Positions 52,577 to 61,513 of a stretch of DNA of 64,000 nt are shown in pieces (positions within the stretch are counted from its first letter, which is position 1; the number at the start of each line of letters is the position of its first letter). Made by a program: the position numbers and the translations under genes. The stretch spans positions 1 through 64,000 of the forward strand of contig CAJXNI010000008.1 in assembly GCA_913057235.1 (NCBI GenBank). Direction: 5' to 3'. Source of the stretch: an uncultured Bacteroidota bacterium (lineage in GTDB: Bacteria; Bacteroidota; Bacteroidia; Flavobacteriales; Schleiferiaceae). The notes beneath the pieces were generated by a model. That model saw only the letters and a list, made by a program, of their open reading frames with translations. It did not search any database and was not told the DNA's origin.

Positions 52577-53203
52577 ATGGAAAAAATGGAGCACGAAATA
52601 TTAATGACCGCCATGGAAATGTTTGGTAAATACGGCCTTAAGCCCGTTACCATGGATGACCTGGCGGGTGAATTAAACATTTCTAAAAAAACACTTTACA
52701 AATACGTTAAGAACAAGCAAGACCTTGTACAACAAACTGTAAAAGAGGTTTTTACGCACATTAGTCAACACATGCATGAGGTTAAAGCTACTTCTGAAGA
52801 TGCCATTGATGAGCTTTTTAAACTAGATGAAGTAGTGTGTTCTACTGTAGAGAATTACAATCACAGTTTGCAGTTTCAGCTTAAGCGTTATTACCCCGAG
52901 ATACACGGCTGGCTAGAGGGCAAGCGTAAAGACATGGTACTGGGGCTTATTGGTAGCAACATAAAAAACGGGGTGCGTGAAGGCCTGTACCGCCCAGATC
53001 TTAATCAGGAAATTATTACCCTACTCTACTACAGCCGCATGGTGGTTTTAATTGGGGAAGAAATTGAACCCTTTAAAAATTACGACACGAAAGAAGTGAT
53101 GCGTGAAATTCTTGTGTACCACATACGGGGCATGGCCACCGCCCAAGGGCTTGAAAAATTAGAACAGCGATTAAAACTAAATACTGAAAATGAAAAAAAC
53201 TAG
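52577..53203 (+). CDS. TetR/AcrR-family transcriptional regulator
   Basis: From ATG 52577 this 208-residue protein has the N-terminal HTH (ILMTAMEMFGKYGLKPVTMDDLAGELNISKKTLYKYVKNKQDLV) and an all-helical ligand domain. It is the first gene of an efflux operon and overlaps the TolC-like gene by 14 bp. It should sense a pump substrate and repress the operon. Confidence 0.92.
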   Translation: MEKMEHEILMTAMEMFGKYGLKPVTMDDLAGELNISKKTLYKYVKNKQDLVQQTVKEVFTHISQHMHEVKATSEDAIDELFKLDEVVCSTVENYNHSLQFQLKRYYPEIHGWLEGKRKDMVLGLIGSNIKNGVREGLYRPDLNQEIITLLYYSRMVVLIGEEIEPFKNYDTKEVMREILVYHIRGMATAQGLEKLEQRLKLNTENEKN

Positions 53204-54542
53204 CATTTTACTGCTCAGCCTTCTTAGCTCGGCCTTGTGGGGTCAGGCGCAAGAGCCTAGTACGCTAAGCTTTTCTTTAGCTGAAGCCGAGCAATACGCG
53301 GCTGAAAATGGCTACAATGTATTAGACCGGCAGAAAGAAGTTGAGAAGGCCCGGCAAACCATCCGGGAAACCGCGGCCATTGGCCTTCCACAAATCAGCA
53401 CCACTTTTGGCTACAGTTACAATGCACAAATTCAAGAGCAGCCCATTCCTGCACAGTTTGTGAACCCCAACGCGCCAGAGGGTGAATTTATAACTCTACC
53501 CTTTGGGGTAGCACATCAAAACCAGGCCCAGGTTCAGGTAAATCAACTGATTTTAGATGCCAGCTATTTTGTGGCTCTGCGCGCCACGCGGGTCTTTAAA
53601 GAAACCAAAAGACTGGAAAAGGAAACAGCAGAAATTGATGCGCGTAAAAATGCCGCTCAGGCTTATTATGCAGTGCTGGTGGCCCAAAAAAGCTACGACA
53701 TTATTAAGAATAATTTAGCAACCACTCAAGACAATTTTGCCGAAACGCGCAAGCTGTATGAAAATGGCTTTGTAGAACAGCAAGATGCTGATCAGCTGGA
53801 GATTTTGGTGAACAACCTGCAGGCTGGCTTGCAAAATGCCGAGCGTCAAGTAACACTGGCCTTGCAGGTATTTAAGTTTAACCTGGGTATACCGCTGGAG
53901 CGCGATGTACAGCTTACCCAAAACCTGGATGAGTTGCTGTTTGACCAAAAAACGGGTGAGGCGCTTATTAATCAAAATTTTAGCGTAGAAGAGCACATTG
54001 CCTACCGTTCGGTGCTTTCGCAAGAAAAGGGCGCCCAGCTGCAAGTAGCCAATGAACGGGCGGCCTACTACCCAAAGCTCAACGGCTTTATCAATCACAC
54101 CCAAAGCAATTTTGCCAATGACTTTGACCAGTCTTTTAGTTTCAACACATTTTGGATACCCGGCACCACCATTGGAGCAAGCTTAAGCTGGACTCTCTTT
54201 ACCGGTTTTGCCCGCGATGCCAGAGTACAAAAGGCCAAAGTAGATTTAGACCGCGTGCAAATAGCAAAGTCAAGCACTGCCAACCAATTGAATTTAAACT
54301 ACCAGCAAGCACGCAGCGATTTTTCATTTGCCTTAGATAATTACAATAACAAAAAGCGCAACATGAAACTCACTGAACGTGTGTTTAACCAAACTACCAA
54401 AAAATACCGCGAGGGCATCAGCTCCAGCTTAGAGCTTACCCAGGCGCAAAACCAATACCTGCAGGCCGAAAGCGATTATGTAAACGCTTTAATGAATCTG
54501 CTTAACGCAAAAGAATCTTTAGAAAACGCCCTAGGCAATTAG
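53190..54542 (+). CDS. TolC-family outer-membrane efflux protein
   Basis: This 450-residue protein has a signal peptide (to about residue 21). The two long helical-hairpin repeats of outer-membrane factors follow (first: LAEAEQYAAENGYNVLDRQKEVEKARQTI; second: NLNYQQARSDFSFALDNYNNKK). The second half contains KYREGISSSLELTQAQNQYLQAESDY, a hallmark of the family. It provides the outer-membrane channel of the tripartite pump encoded here. Confidence 0.93.
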   Translation: MKKTSILLLSLLSSALWGQAQEPSTLSFSLAEAEQYAAENGYNVLDRQKEVEKARQTIRETAAIGLPQISTTFGYSYNAQIQEQPIPAQFVNPNAPEGEFITLPFGVAHQNQAQVQVNQLILDASYFVALRATRVFKETKRLEKETAEIDARKNAAQAYYAVLVAQKSYDIIKNNLATTQDNFAETRKLYENGFVEQQDADQLEILVNNLQAGLQNAERQVTLALQVFKFNLGIPLERDVQLTQNLDELLFDQKTGEALINQNFSVEEHIAYRSVLSQEKGAQLQVANERAAYYPKLNGFINHTQSNFANDFDQSFSFNTFWIPGTTIGASLSWTLFTGFARDARVQKAKVDLDRVQIAKSSTANQLNLNYQQARSDFSFALDNYNNKKRNMKLTERVFNQTTKKYREGISSSLELTQAQNQYLQAESDYVNALMNLLNAKESLENALGN

Positions 54543-54561
54543 CAATTAATAGACTATAAAA

Positions 54562-55698
54562 ATGAGAAAACTTACCCCCCTTTTAGCCCTGCTTTTTTTA
54601 GCTGCTTCTTGCGGTAACCCTTCCGGTGATGGCTCTTTGGCCGACAATAAGGCCTCTTTGGAAGAAAAGAAAAAAGAACTGGCAGAACTCCAGGCTGAAA
54701 TTAAAACGCTGGAAGAAAAAATCAAGAGCCAAGATACCACCAGCAAGGCTGAAAAGCTTACACCTGTAGCTACCAAAAAAGTGCAAACAACTACCTTCAA
54801 TCACTACTTACAAATAACCGGTACGGTTAGCAGTCAAGAGAATGTGTTGCTTAGTGCAGAATCTATGGGCCGGGTGGTGAGCATTCCCGTTAAGGAAGGT
54901 GAAAAAGTAAGTAAGGGCCAAACTTTGGTGGCTCTTAATGCCGATGCTTTAAAAGAACAGTTGCAAGAAGCGCAGGCCTCTTATGACTTAGCCAAAACCA
55001 CCTTTAAACGCAGGCAACGATTGTGGAAAGACAGTATTGGGTCTGAAATACAATACTTAAATGCCCAAACGCAATTTAAGGCGGCCAAAAATCGCTTGGG
55101 CCAAATAAAGGCTCAATTAGACAATTCCACCATCTCATCTCCTATTAATGGGCGGGTAGACGAGATTACCGTAAACACGGGTGAGTTTTTAGCCATGGGT
55201 ACCCCGGTAGTACGGGTGGTAGATATGGAAAACCTTGAAGTAGAAGCTGAAATTTCTGAAGACTACCTGGGCGATATTCAGGTAGGAGACTCGGTTCACG
55301 TAACTATTGATGCCCTGGGTTTAGAACAAGTACAGCCGGTAATTTTCACCAGCCAGTACATTAATCCCAACAACCGCAGTTTTAAAATTAAGGTAAAGCT
55401 TAACAATAGCAACCAGCTTATTAAGCCCAATCTTTTGGCCAGTTTGCGCATACGTGACTACCAAAACCCTGCGGCTTTAGCTGTGCCCAGTATGGCCATA
55501 AAACAAGATTTAACCGGTGAGTACCTGTTTGTAATTGAGCAAAATAATGGTGAAAATGTGGTAGCCAAACGCTACATCACCAAGGGCTTAACTTCTAATG
55601 ATCAAACCGAAGTGCTGGAAGGGCTTACTCCCTCAGACCTGGTAGTCACATCAGGTTATAACCTGGTGGCAGCAGGCCAGGCAGTAACCTTAAAGTAA
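54562..55698 (+). CDS. RND efflux periplasmic adaptor (membrane fusion protein)
   Basis: This 378-residue lipoprotein (lipobox LLFLAASC) has a coiled coil at 30-55 (ASLEEKKKELAELQAEIKTLEEKI). The lipoyl/barrel-sandwich segments are GRVVSIPVKEGEKVSKGQTLVAL and ISSPINGRVDEITVNTGEFL, and beta-barrel and membrane-proximal domains follow. The extra N-terminal coiled coil before the lipoyl part is unusual in length but seen in Bacteroidota adaptors. It links the inner-membrane pump to the TolC-like channel. Confidence 0.93.
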   Translation: MRKLTPLLALLFLAASCGNPSGDGSLADNKASLEEKKKELAELQAEIKTLEEKIKSQDTTSKAEKLTPVATKKVQTTTFNHYLQITGTVSSQENVLLSAESMGRVVSIPVKEGEKVSKGQTLVALNADALKEQLQEAQASYDLAKTTFKRRQRLWKDSIGSEIQYLNAQTQFKAAKNRLGQIKAQLDNSTISSPINGRVDEITVNTGEFLAMGTPVVRVVDMENLEVEAEISEDYLGDIQVGDSVHVTIDALGLEQVQPVIFTSQYINPNNRSFKIKVKLNNSNQLIKPNLLASLRIRDYQNPAALAVPSMAIKQDLTGEYLFVIEQNNGENVVAKRYITKGLTSNDQTEVLEGLTPSDLVVTSGYNLVAAGQAVTLK

Positions 55699-55722
55699 TT
55701 GACAGAATTTTAAAAAACTTGT

Positions 55723-58700
55723 ATGGCATCAAAAACAAAAAGGGAGTTTAAGCTAAGCTCTCTGGCCCTTAATAACACCATCAGCGTGTTTATCCTATCG
55801 GCCCTGCTTATACTTTTTGGCATCTACTCTTACCGCACCATGCCTAAAGAGAGTTTCCCAGAAATAGTGTTTCCACTCATTTACGTGCAAACACCTTACG
55901 CGGGCAACACACCCACTGATATTGAGAATCTCATCACTCGTCCGCTAGAAAAAGAAATAAAAGAGGTAGACGGCATTAAAGAGATGAATTCTGAAAGCGT
56001 GCAGGATGTTTCGATCATTAACGTAGAGTTTAACATTGATGTAGATACCGAGCGTGCTTTACAAGATGTAAAAGATGCAGTAGACCGGGCCAAGAGCGAT
56101 CTTCCTAATGATTTAGACCAAGACCCTGTGGTGCTGGACATAGATCTGAGCCGCATTCCCATTCTTAACATCAACCTCTCAGGTGATTATTCCATCGATG
56201 ATCTGGTGGATTATGCCGAAAACCTACAAGATGAGATTGAAGAACTCCCCGAAATTTCAGAGGCCACCATTACGGGTGACAAAGAAAAAGAGGTACAGGT
56301 TAACGTAGACCTGCCCAAGCTCAAAGCCAATGAACTTAGCTTCAATGACATTCAGCAGGCCATAGCCTCAGAGAACATTAACATTGGGGCCGGTGACATT
56401 CTTTTGGGTAAAACCCGAAGAAGCATCCGTACCGATGCGGAATTTGAGAGTATGGAAGAAATCCGCAACGTAATTGTAAAACACGAGAATGGCAATATCG
56501 TGTACCTCAAAGATGTAGCTGACGTGCTCTTTACCTACAAAGAGGTAGAAAGTTTTGCGCGTTTAGATGGCGAGCAAGTGGTTTCACTTAACGTGATTAA
56601 GAAAAGCGGTGAAAACCTCCTAGAGGCTACCGATAAAATTCGGGAAATCTTGCAACAAGCCAAAGGCAAGAACCTTCCAGAAGATTTAAAGGTCACCATC
56701 ACCAATGATCAGAGTAAGCAAACCCGTAACCAAATTGCCAACCTGGAGAACTCCATTATTTCGGGCGTTATTCTGGTAACCTTGGTCCTCTTGTTTTTTC
56801 TGGGGCTGCGTAATGCCACTTTCGTGGGATTGAGCATCCCCTTCTCCATGTTTATTAGCTTCCTGCTTTTGAGCGCCCTGGGCATTACCCTTAATTTTAT
56901 TGTGCTTTTCTCCTTGATATTGGCCCTGGGGATGCTGGTAGACAACGCCATTGTTACTATAGAAAACATCTACCGGCTTTATGACGAGGAAGGACTAAGC
57001 TCTTTTGAGGCCGCCAAGCAAGGGGTGGGTGAAATAGCGGTGCCTATCATCAGCTCTACTGCCACCACCTTAGCGGCTTTTTTCCCACTGTTGTTCTGGG
57101 ACGATATTATTGGTGAGTTTATGGGCTACCTGCCGCGCACCTTGATTATTGTGTTAGGCTCCTCCCTCTTTGTGGCCTTGGTTATTAATCCGGTTATTGC
57201 CTCGCAATTCATAAAGAAACAAGATTTAGATCGAAAACCCAACCACCGCAAGGCCTTACTTTGGGCGGCTGTTTTTGGCCTAATTGGGATTGTTCTGCTG
57301 TTTACCCAGTCTTTTGGTTTCGGTAATTTCATGTTGGTATTAACTTTAGGAATTTTACTATTTACCTATGCCTTAGAGCCCCTTTCAAGATGGTTTCAAA
57401 AGAGCTTGCTGCCTAAGCTAGAGGGCTTTTACAAAAAGAGCCTCAACTATGCCTTATCAGGTGTCAAACCCTACCTAATTGTCTTGGGCACGGTGTTATT
57501 AATGGTATTTTCCGTATTCTTCTATTTTAAGCTATCGCAGCCCAAAATCGTGTTCTTTCCGGTAAACGAGCCCAATTACATAAACGTTTTTGTTGAAGTG
57601 CCTTTAGGCACTGATGTGGTGGCCACCGATAGCACCACTCAGTTGGTAGAAGAAAAACTGGAAGACATTCTAGAACCCTACCACAAAAAAGGCTTGATAG
57701 AAAGCGTGGTAACCAACGTAGGTGCTGAGACGGCTAGCCAGAACGAGTTTGGCGGTGGCGGACAAAATACGCCTAACAAAGCCCGCATTACCATCTCATT
57801 TGTTGAATATGAATTTAGGGAGGGTATAAAAACCACCGATATCCAACGGGAAGTAACCAAAAAATTGGTGAACTGGATGCCGGGTGTGCGCATCTCGGTT
57901 GAGAAAGAGCAGAACGGACCACCCACTGGCCGCCCCATTAACATTGAAATTATTGGCGACCAGTTTGATCAACTGATTGCCACGGCTGATACCGTAAAAC
58001 GCACCATTGAAAACGCCAGTATTGAGGGTATTGAAGGTCTACAAGTAGACTTGGAAACCAACAAACCTGAAATGTTGGTTAAAATTGATAGAGACCGTGC
58101 GCGCAGACTGGGGGTAAGCACCCAACAAGTGGCCCTGGCCATGCGCACCGCCCTTTACGGCAGTGAAGCCAGCAAATACAAAGAAGGGGAAGATGACTAC
58201 CCCATTGAAGTGCGGCTAAAGAAAGAATTCCGCTACAGCGTGGCCAGCCTAATGAATCAACTGGTGACTTTCCGCTCTCAGGCCTCTGGACAAATTGTAC
58301 AAGTACCCATTAGTGCGGTTGCCAGCTATGAATTTAAAAATAGCTATAACTCTATTAAACGTAAAGATGCCGAACGGGTAATTACCATTTACTCTAACAT
58401 TATTGAAGGCTACAATGACACAGAGGTAAATAATGAAATTAAGGAGGTAATGGCCAACTTTGAGCTACCAGATGGATACAGCCTTAAATACACGGGAGCC
58501 CAACAAGAACAGCAAGAGAGCTCCGCTTTCTTAACCACCGCTCTGCTTATTGCTGTGGCCCTCATTACCATCATATTGGTATCACAGTTTAACTCGGCCA
58601 GCAAGCCATTCATTATTATCCTCACCGTGCTTTTTAGCACCATTGGGGTATTCTTGGGCTTGGGCATCTTTCAAATGGAGTTTGTAGTAATTATGACCGG

Positions 58701-59142
58701 TATTGGCATTGTTTCCTTGGCGGGAATTGTGGTAAACAACGGCATTGTGCTTATTGACTTTATTGAGTTAAGCCGCGCTCGTTTACGCGAGAAAAAAGGC
58801 GTAACTGATAAGCAGCTTAATGATGCTGACCTACGCGAAGCCATTGAGCTTGGCGGTATGACCCGCTTAAGACCCGTACTGCTTACCGCCATTACCACTG
58901 TGCTAGGGTTGCTTCCTTTGGCCGTAGGGCTTAACATAGATTTCTTTGGGCTTTTAAACGAATACGACCCTAATATTTATTTTGGTGGCGATAACGCCAT
59001 TTTCTGGAGCCCCATGGCCTGGACTGTAATTTTTGGTCTGGTATTTGCGACATTCTTAACGTTAATTGTTGTACCAGTACTGTATTTATTACTGGAACGG
59101 TTGAACCGAGGAACGCAAAAGCTTTTCTCAAAATTAACATAG
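55723..59142 (+). CDS. RND efflux transporter permease
   Basis: This 1139-residue inner-membrane pump has 12 membrane helices and two large periplasmic loops. The proton-relay Asp pair lies in the fourth helix region (LILALGMLVDNAIVTIENIYR). The second half mirrors it with GIVSLAGIVVNNGIVLIDFIELSR, where Asn replaces the Asp, as in many AcrB/CusA relatives. The first large loop begins PEIVFPLIYVQTPYAGNTPTDIENLITRPLE. Substrates cannot be predicted. It is the last gene of the operon, closed by a strong terminator at 59166. Confidence 0.95.
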   Translation: MASKTKREFKLSSLALNNTISVFILSALLILFGIYSYRTMPKESFPEIVFPLIYVQTPYAGNTPTDIENLITRPLEKEIKEVDGIKEMNSESVQDVSIINVEFNIDVDTERALQDVKDAVDRAKSDLPNDLDQDPVVLDIDLSRIPILNINLSGDYSIDDLVDYAENLQDEIEELPEISEATITGDKEKEVQVNVDLPKLKANELSFNDIQQAIASENINIGAGDILLGKTRRSIRTDAEFESMEEIRNVIVKHENGNIVYLKDVADVLFTYKEVESFARLDGEQVVSLNVIKKSGENLLEATDKIREILQQAKGKNLPEDLKVTITNDQSKQTRNQIANLENSIISGVILVTLVLLFFLGLRNATFVGLSIPFSMFISFLLLSALGITLNFIVLFSLILALGMLVDNAIVTIENIYRLYDEEGLSSFEAAKQGVGEIAVPIISSTATTLAAFFPLLFWDDIIGEFMGYLPRTLIIVLGSSLFVALVINPVIASQFIKKQDLDRKPNHRKALLWAAVFGLIGIVLLFTQSFGFGNFMLVLTLGILLFTYALEPLSRWFQKSLLPKLEGFYKKSLNYALSGVKPYLIVLGTVLLMVFSVFFYFKLSQPKIVFFPVNEPNYINVFVEVPLGTDVVATDSTTQLVEEKLEDILEPYHKKGLIESVVTNVGAETASQNEFGGGGQNTPNKARITISFVEYEFREGIKTTDIQREVTKKLVNWMPGVRISVEKEQNGPPTGRPINIEIIGDQFDQLIATADTVKRTIENASIEGIEGLQVDLETNKPEMLVKIDRDRARRLGVSTQQVALAMRTALYGSEASKYKEGEDDYPIEVRLKKEFRYSVASLMNQLVTFRSQASGQIVQVPISAVASYEFKNSYNSIKRKDAERVITIYSNIIEGYNDTEVNNEIKEVMANFELPDGYSLKYTGAQQEQQESSAFLTTALLIAVALITIILVSQFNSASKPFIIILTVLFSTIGVFLGLGIFQMEFVVIMTGIGIVSLAGIVVNNGIVLIDFIELSRARLREKKGVTDKQLNDADLREAIELGGMTRLRPVLLTAITTVLGLLPLAVGLNIDFFGLLNEYDPNIYFGGDNAIFWSPMAWTVIFGLVFATFLTLIVVPVLYLLLERLNRGTQKLFSKLT

Positions 59143-59165
59143 TAAGTTAAGGTTTGGTTGATTGG

Positions 59166-59200
59166 TAAAGTCTCGCTGAATATTCAGCGAGACTTTTTTT
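59166..59200 (+). terminator. Strong terminator after the efflux operon
   Basis: A perfect 28-nt palindrome (59168-59195; arms AAGTCTCGCTGAAT and ATTCAGCGAGACTT) is followed by Ts. It separates the efflux operon from dxs. Confidence 0.95.
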
Positions 59201-59217
59201 GGTTCCACCGTAGACCT

Positions 59218-59250
59218 TTTGTTGCTGCAAACTTTAAGCACTTACCTTTG
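59218..59250 (+). promoter_or_regulatory. dxs promoter
   Basis: TTTG (59218-59221), 21 nt spacing and TACCTTTG (59243-59250) match the Bacteroidota -33/-7 consensus. The -7 element ends 6 nt before ATG 59257, so the leader is extremely short. Confidence 0.65.
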
Positions 59251-59256
59251 CCAACT

Positions 59257-60912
59257 ATGGCTTTTCCTCTTTTAGATACCATCTCCTCTCCTGTTCAATT
59301 AAGGAGTTTAGCACCCAGTAAATTGGCTGCACTGTGCCAAGAATTAAGGCAGTTTCTTTTGGAGAAAACCCGGACCAAAGCGGGCCACATTAAAAGTAGT
59401 TTAGGAGTTACCGAACTCACGGTGGCCTTGCATTACGTGTACAAAACTCCCAAAGACATTCTTATTTGGGACGTAGGCCACCAGGCCTATGTACATAAAA
59501 TTATAACCGACCGTAAAGATCGCTTTCACACCAACCGCCTCAAAAATGGAATCACCGGTTTTACCAACCGGCAAGAAAGCCCTTTTGATCCTTTTGGAGC
59601 AGGGCACAGCTCCACCTCTGTTTCGGCTTTAGCCGGATTTTGGAAGGCGGGTCAATTGAGCCAAAAACAACGCAAATACGTGGCGGTAATTGGCGATGGC
59701 GCTTTAACCGGGGGTATGGCCTTTGAAGCACTCAACTATTTAGGCGAGCAGCAAGCCAACTGCCTTATTATTCTTAATGACAATAAAAGCAGCATAGACC
59801 CTAACGTGGGTGCTTTAAACCATTTAAATTCATACCAGGCTTTTGCCGAAAGCCTGGGATTCAGCTTTCATGAAGTGACTGCGGGCAATGATGTGCAAGC
59901 GCTGGTAAACGTTTTGCAAGATTTAAAAAAGCATAAAGGTCCTGTGTTTTTAAAGGTACGCACCCAAAAAGGTTTGGGCTTTAGAACGTTTGAATCTCAC
60001 CTCAAAAAAACTGAAGTAAAGACCTTTCAAAATTTATTTGGCCAAAAGGTGCATCACCTTATGGCGCAGGACCCACGAGTGGTGGTGCTGAGTCCGGCTA
60101 TGCTCAGCGGTGCCGATTTAAAGCTTGCCCAGGCAGCCTTTCCAGAGCGTGTAATAGACGTAGGCATAGCTGAACAGCATGTAGTAACCATGGCCGCAGG
60201 CTTAGCAGCCGATGGTTATTATCCAATTGTTCACCTCTACAGCACCTTTGCCCAGCGGGCGCTTGATCAAATCATTCATGATGTGGTCTTACAAAAATTA
60301 CCAGTACTTTTTTGTTTAGACCGGGCTGGACTAGTAGGCGCAGATGGCCCCACCCACCATGGCGTTTTTGATATAAGCCTGCTGGCCAGCTTACCACATT
60401 TAGAACTTTGGGCACCGGCCAGCGGTCTTGCCCTGGCAGAACAACTTGAGCATTGCGTAAGCCAGCGCAAGTTGGCCGCTATTAGATATCCAAAAGATGA
60501 GGTAGCCTATGAAATCCCCCCTTTAGACTCGACAAGCTTAGCCCCCAGCTGGTGGAAAAAAGGACATACGCGCTGTGTTGTTAGTTACGGCAGTTTAGCG
60601 GCTCAGGCCCAGGCCGCAGTACAAAACAGTGAGTATGCCCATTTAAACATTCCCTGTTTAAAGCCCTTTCCGGCCCAGGTACTCCAAAGTTTACTCGCAC
60701 CCTTCCAAAAATTAATCACGGTAGAAGAAAACATGGCTCAGGGAGGCCTGGGTGCTTGTGTTCAGCAAATGATTGCGCAAGGCAGCTGGTCGGGTACGCA
60801 CCGGGCACTAGGCCTGCCTGACCAATTTGTAGGCCAGGGTAGCCGCCAAGAATTGCTCACTGATTGCCAACTGGATGCCGCTGGCATTGCCGCTGCGCTG
60901 AAACATCTCTAG
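59257..60912 (+). CDS. dxs: 1-deoxy-D-xylulose-5-phosphate synthase
   Basis: From ATG 59257 the enzyme has 551 residues, shorter than the 620 of E. coli but in line with short Bacteroidota forms. It condenses pyruvate and glyceraldehyde-3-phosphate in the first step of the MEP pathway. The thiamin-diphosphate motif is GDGALTGGMAFEALNYLGEQQANCLIILNDN, the catalytic Glu lies in DVGIAEQHVVTMAAG, and DRAGLVGADGPTHHGVFD follows. The in-frame ATT-type start at 59158 would run through the upstream terminator and the promoter, so it is rejected. The stop overlaps the convergent ribE stop by 4 bp. Confidence 0.93.
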   Translation: MAFPLLDTISSPVQLRSLAPSKLAALCQELRQFLLEKTRTKAGHIKSSLGVTELTVALHYVYKTPKDILIWDVGHQAYVHKIITDRKDRFHTNRLKNGITGFTNRQESPFDPFGAGHSSTSVSALAGFWKAGQLSQKQRKYVAVIGDGALTGGMAFEALNYLGEQQANCLIILNDNKSSIDPNVGALNHLNSYQAFAESLGFSFHEVTAGNDVQALVNVLQDLKKHKGPVFLKVRTQKGLGFRTFESHLKKTEVKTFQNLFGQKVHHLMAQDPRVVVLSPAMLSGADLKLAQAAFPERVIDVGIAEQHVVTMAAGLAADGYYPIVHLYSTFAQRALDQIIHDVVLQKLPVLFCLDRAGLVGADGPTHHGVFDISLLASLPHLELWAPASGLALAEQLEHCVSQRKLAAIRYPKDEVAYEIPPLDSTSLAPSWWKKGHTRCVVSYGSLAAQAQAAVQNSEYAHLNIPCLKPFPAQVLQSLLAPFQKLITVEENMAQGGLGACVQQMIAQGSWSGTHRALGLPDQFVGQGSRQELLTDCQLDAAGIAAALKHL

Positions 60913-61502
60913 GCGTCTCGCATTTCCAACAAGCGAGCTACATATTTGCCCACAATATCAAATTCCAGGTTCACCTGATGGCCTTTTTCTAGATACTTAA
61001 AAACGGTGTGCTCATAGGTGTAAGGGATAATGGCGACTGAAAAGCTTTGCCTCTCAGAACGCACTACCGTGAGACTCACCCCATTTACGGTAATAGATCC
61101 TTTTGGCACGGTAACGTGCTCAGCCTGAGCGGGGTGCTCAAAATGAAACTCCCAACTGCCTTCTTTCTCTTCTAAGCCGGTGCAAGTGGCTACCGTATCT
61201 ACATGCCCCTGCACAATATGACCGTCTAGCCGCCCGTTCATGGGCATACAGCGCTCAATGTTCACTTTGGCGCCTTTAACCAGCCCCCCTAAATTACTGC
61301 GCTGCAAGGTTTCTTCAATGGCCGTAACGGTGTACTCATTTTGATTAATGTGCACCACAGTTAAGCAAACCCCATTATGGGCCACACTTTGATCAACTTT
61401 AAGCTCTTGGGTAAAGCTGCATTGCAGAGTCAAGTGCAAATTGCCCCCTTCTTGCCGGGTGTCTGTCACCTCAGCCATTTCTTCTATTATACCTGTAAAC
61501 AT
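60909..61502 (-). CDS. ribE: Riboflavin synthase, alpha subunit
   Basis: This 197-residue protein consists of two similar lumazine-binding barrels. The start MFTGIIEEMAEV, the first-barrel NGVCLTVV and the second-barrel motif GSITVNGVSLTVV are diagnostic. It dismutates two 6,7-dimethyl-8-ribityllumazine molecules to riboflavin. The gene begins 11 bp after a large T9SS protein gene in the same direction. Confidence 0.96.
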   Translation of the reverse strand: MFTGIIEEMAEVTDTRQEGGNLHLTLQCSFTQELKVDQSVAHNGVCLTVVHINQNEYTVTAIEETLQRSNLGGLVKGAKVNIERCMPMNGRLDGHIVQGHVDTVATCTGLEEKEGSWEFHFEHPAQAEHVTVPKGSITVNGVSLTVVRSERQSFSVAIIPYTYEHTVFKYLEKGHQVNLEFDIVGKYVARLLEMRDA

Positions 61503-61513
61503 GCTTGAATTAG

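Noticed and set aside
59158-59256. N-terminal extension of dxs
   Set aside because: It would be encoded by the efflux-operon terminator and the dxs promoter. The conserved protein starts at ATG 59257.
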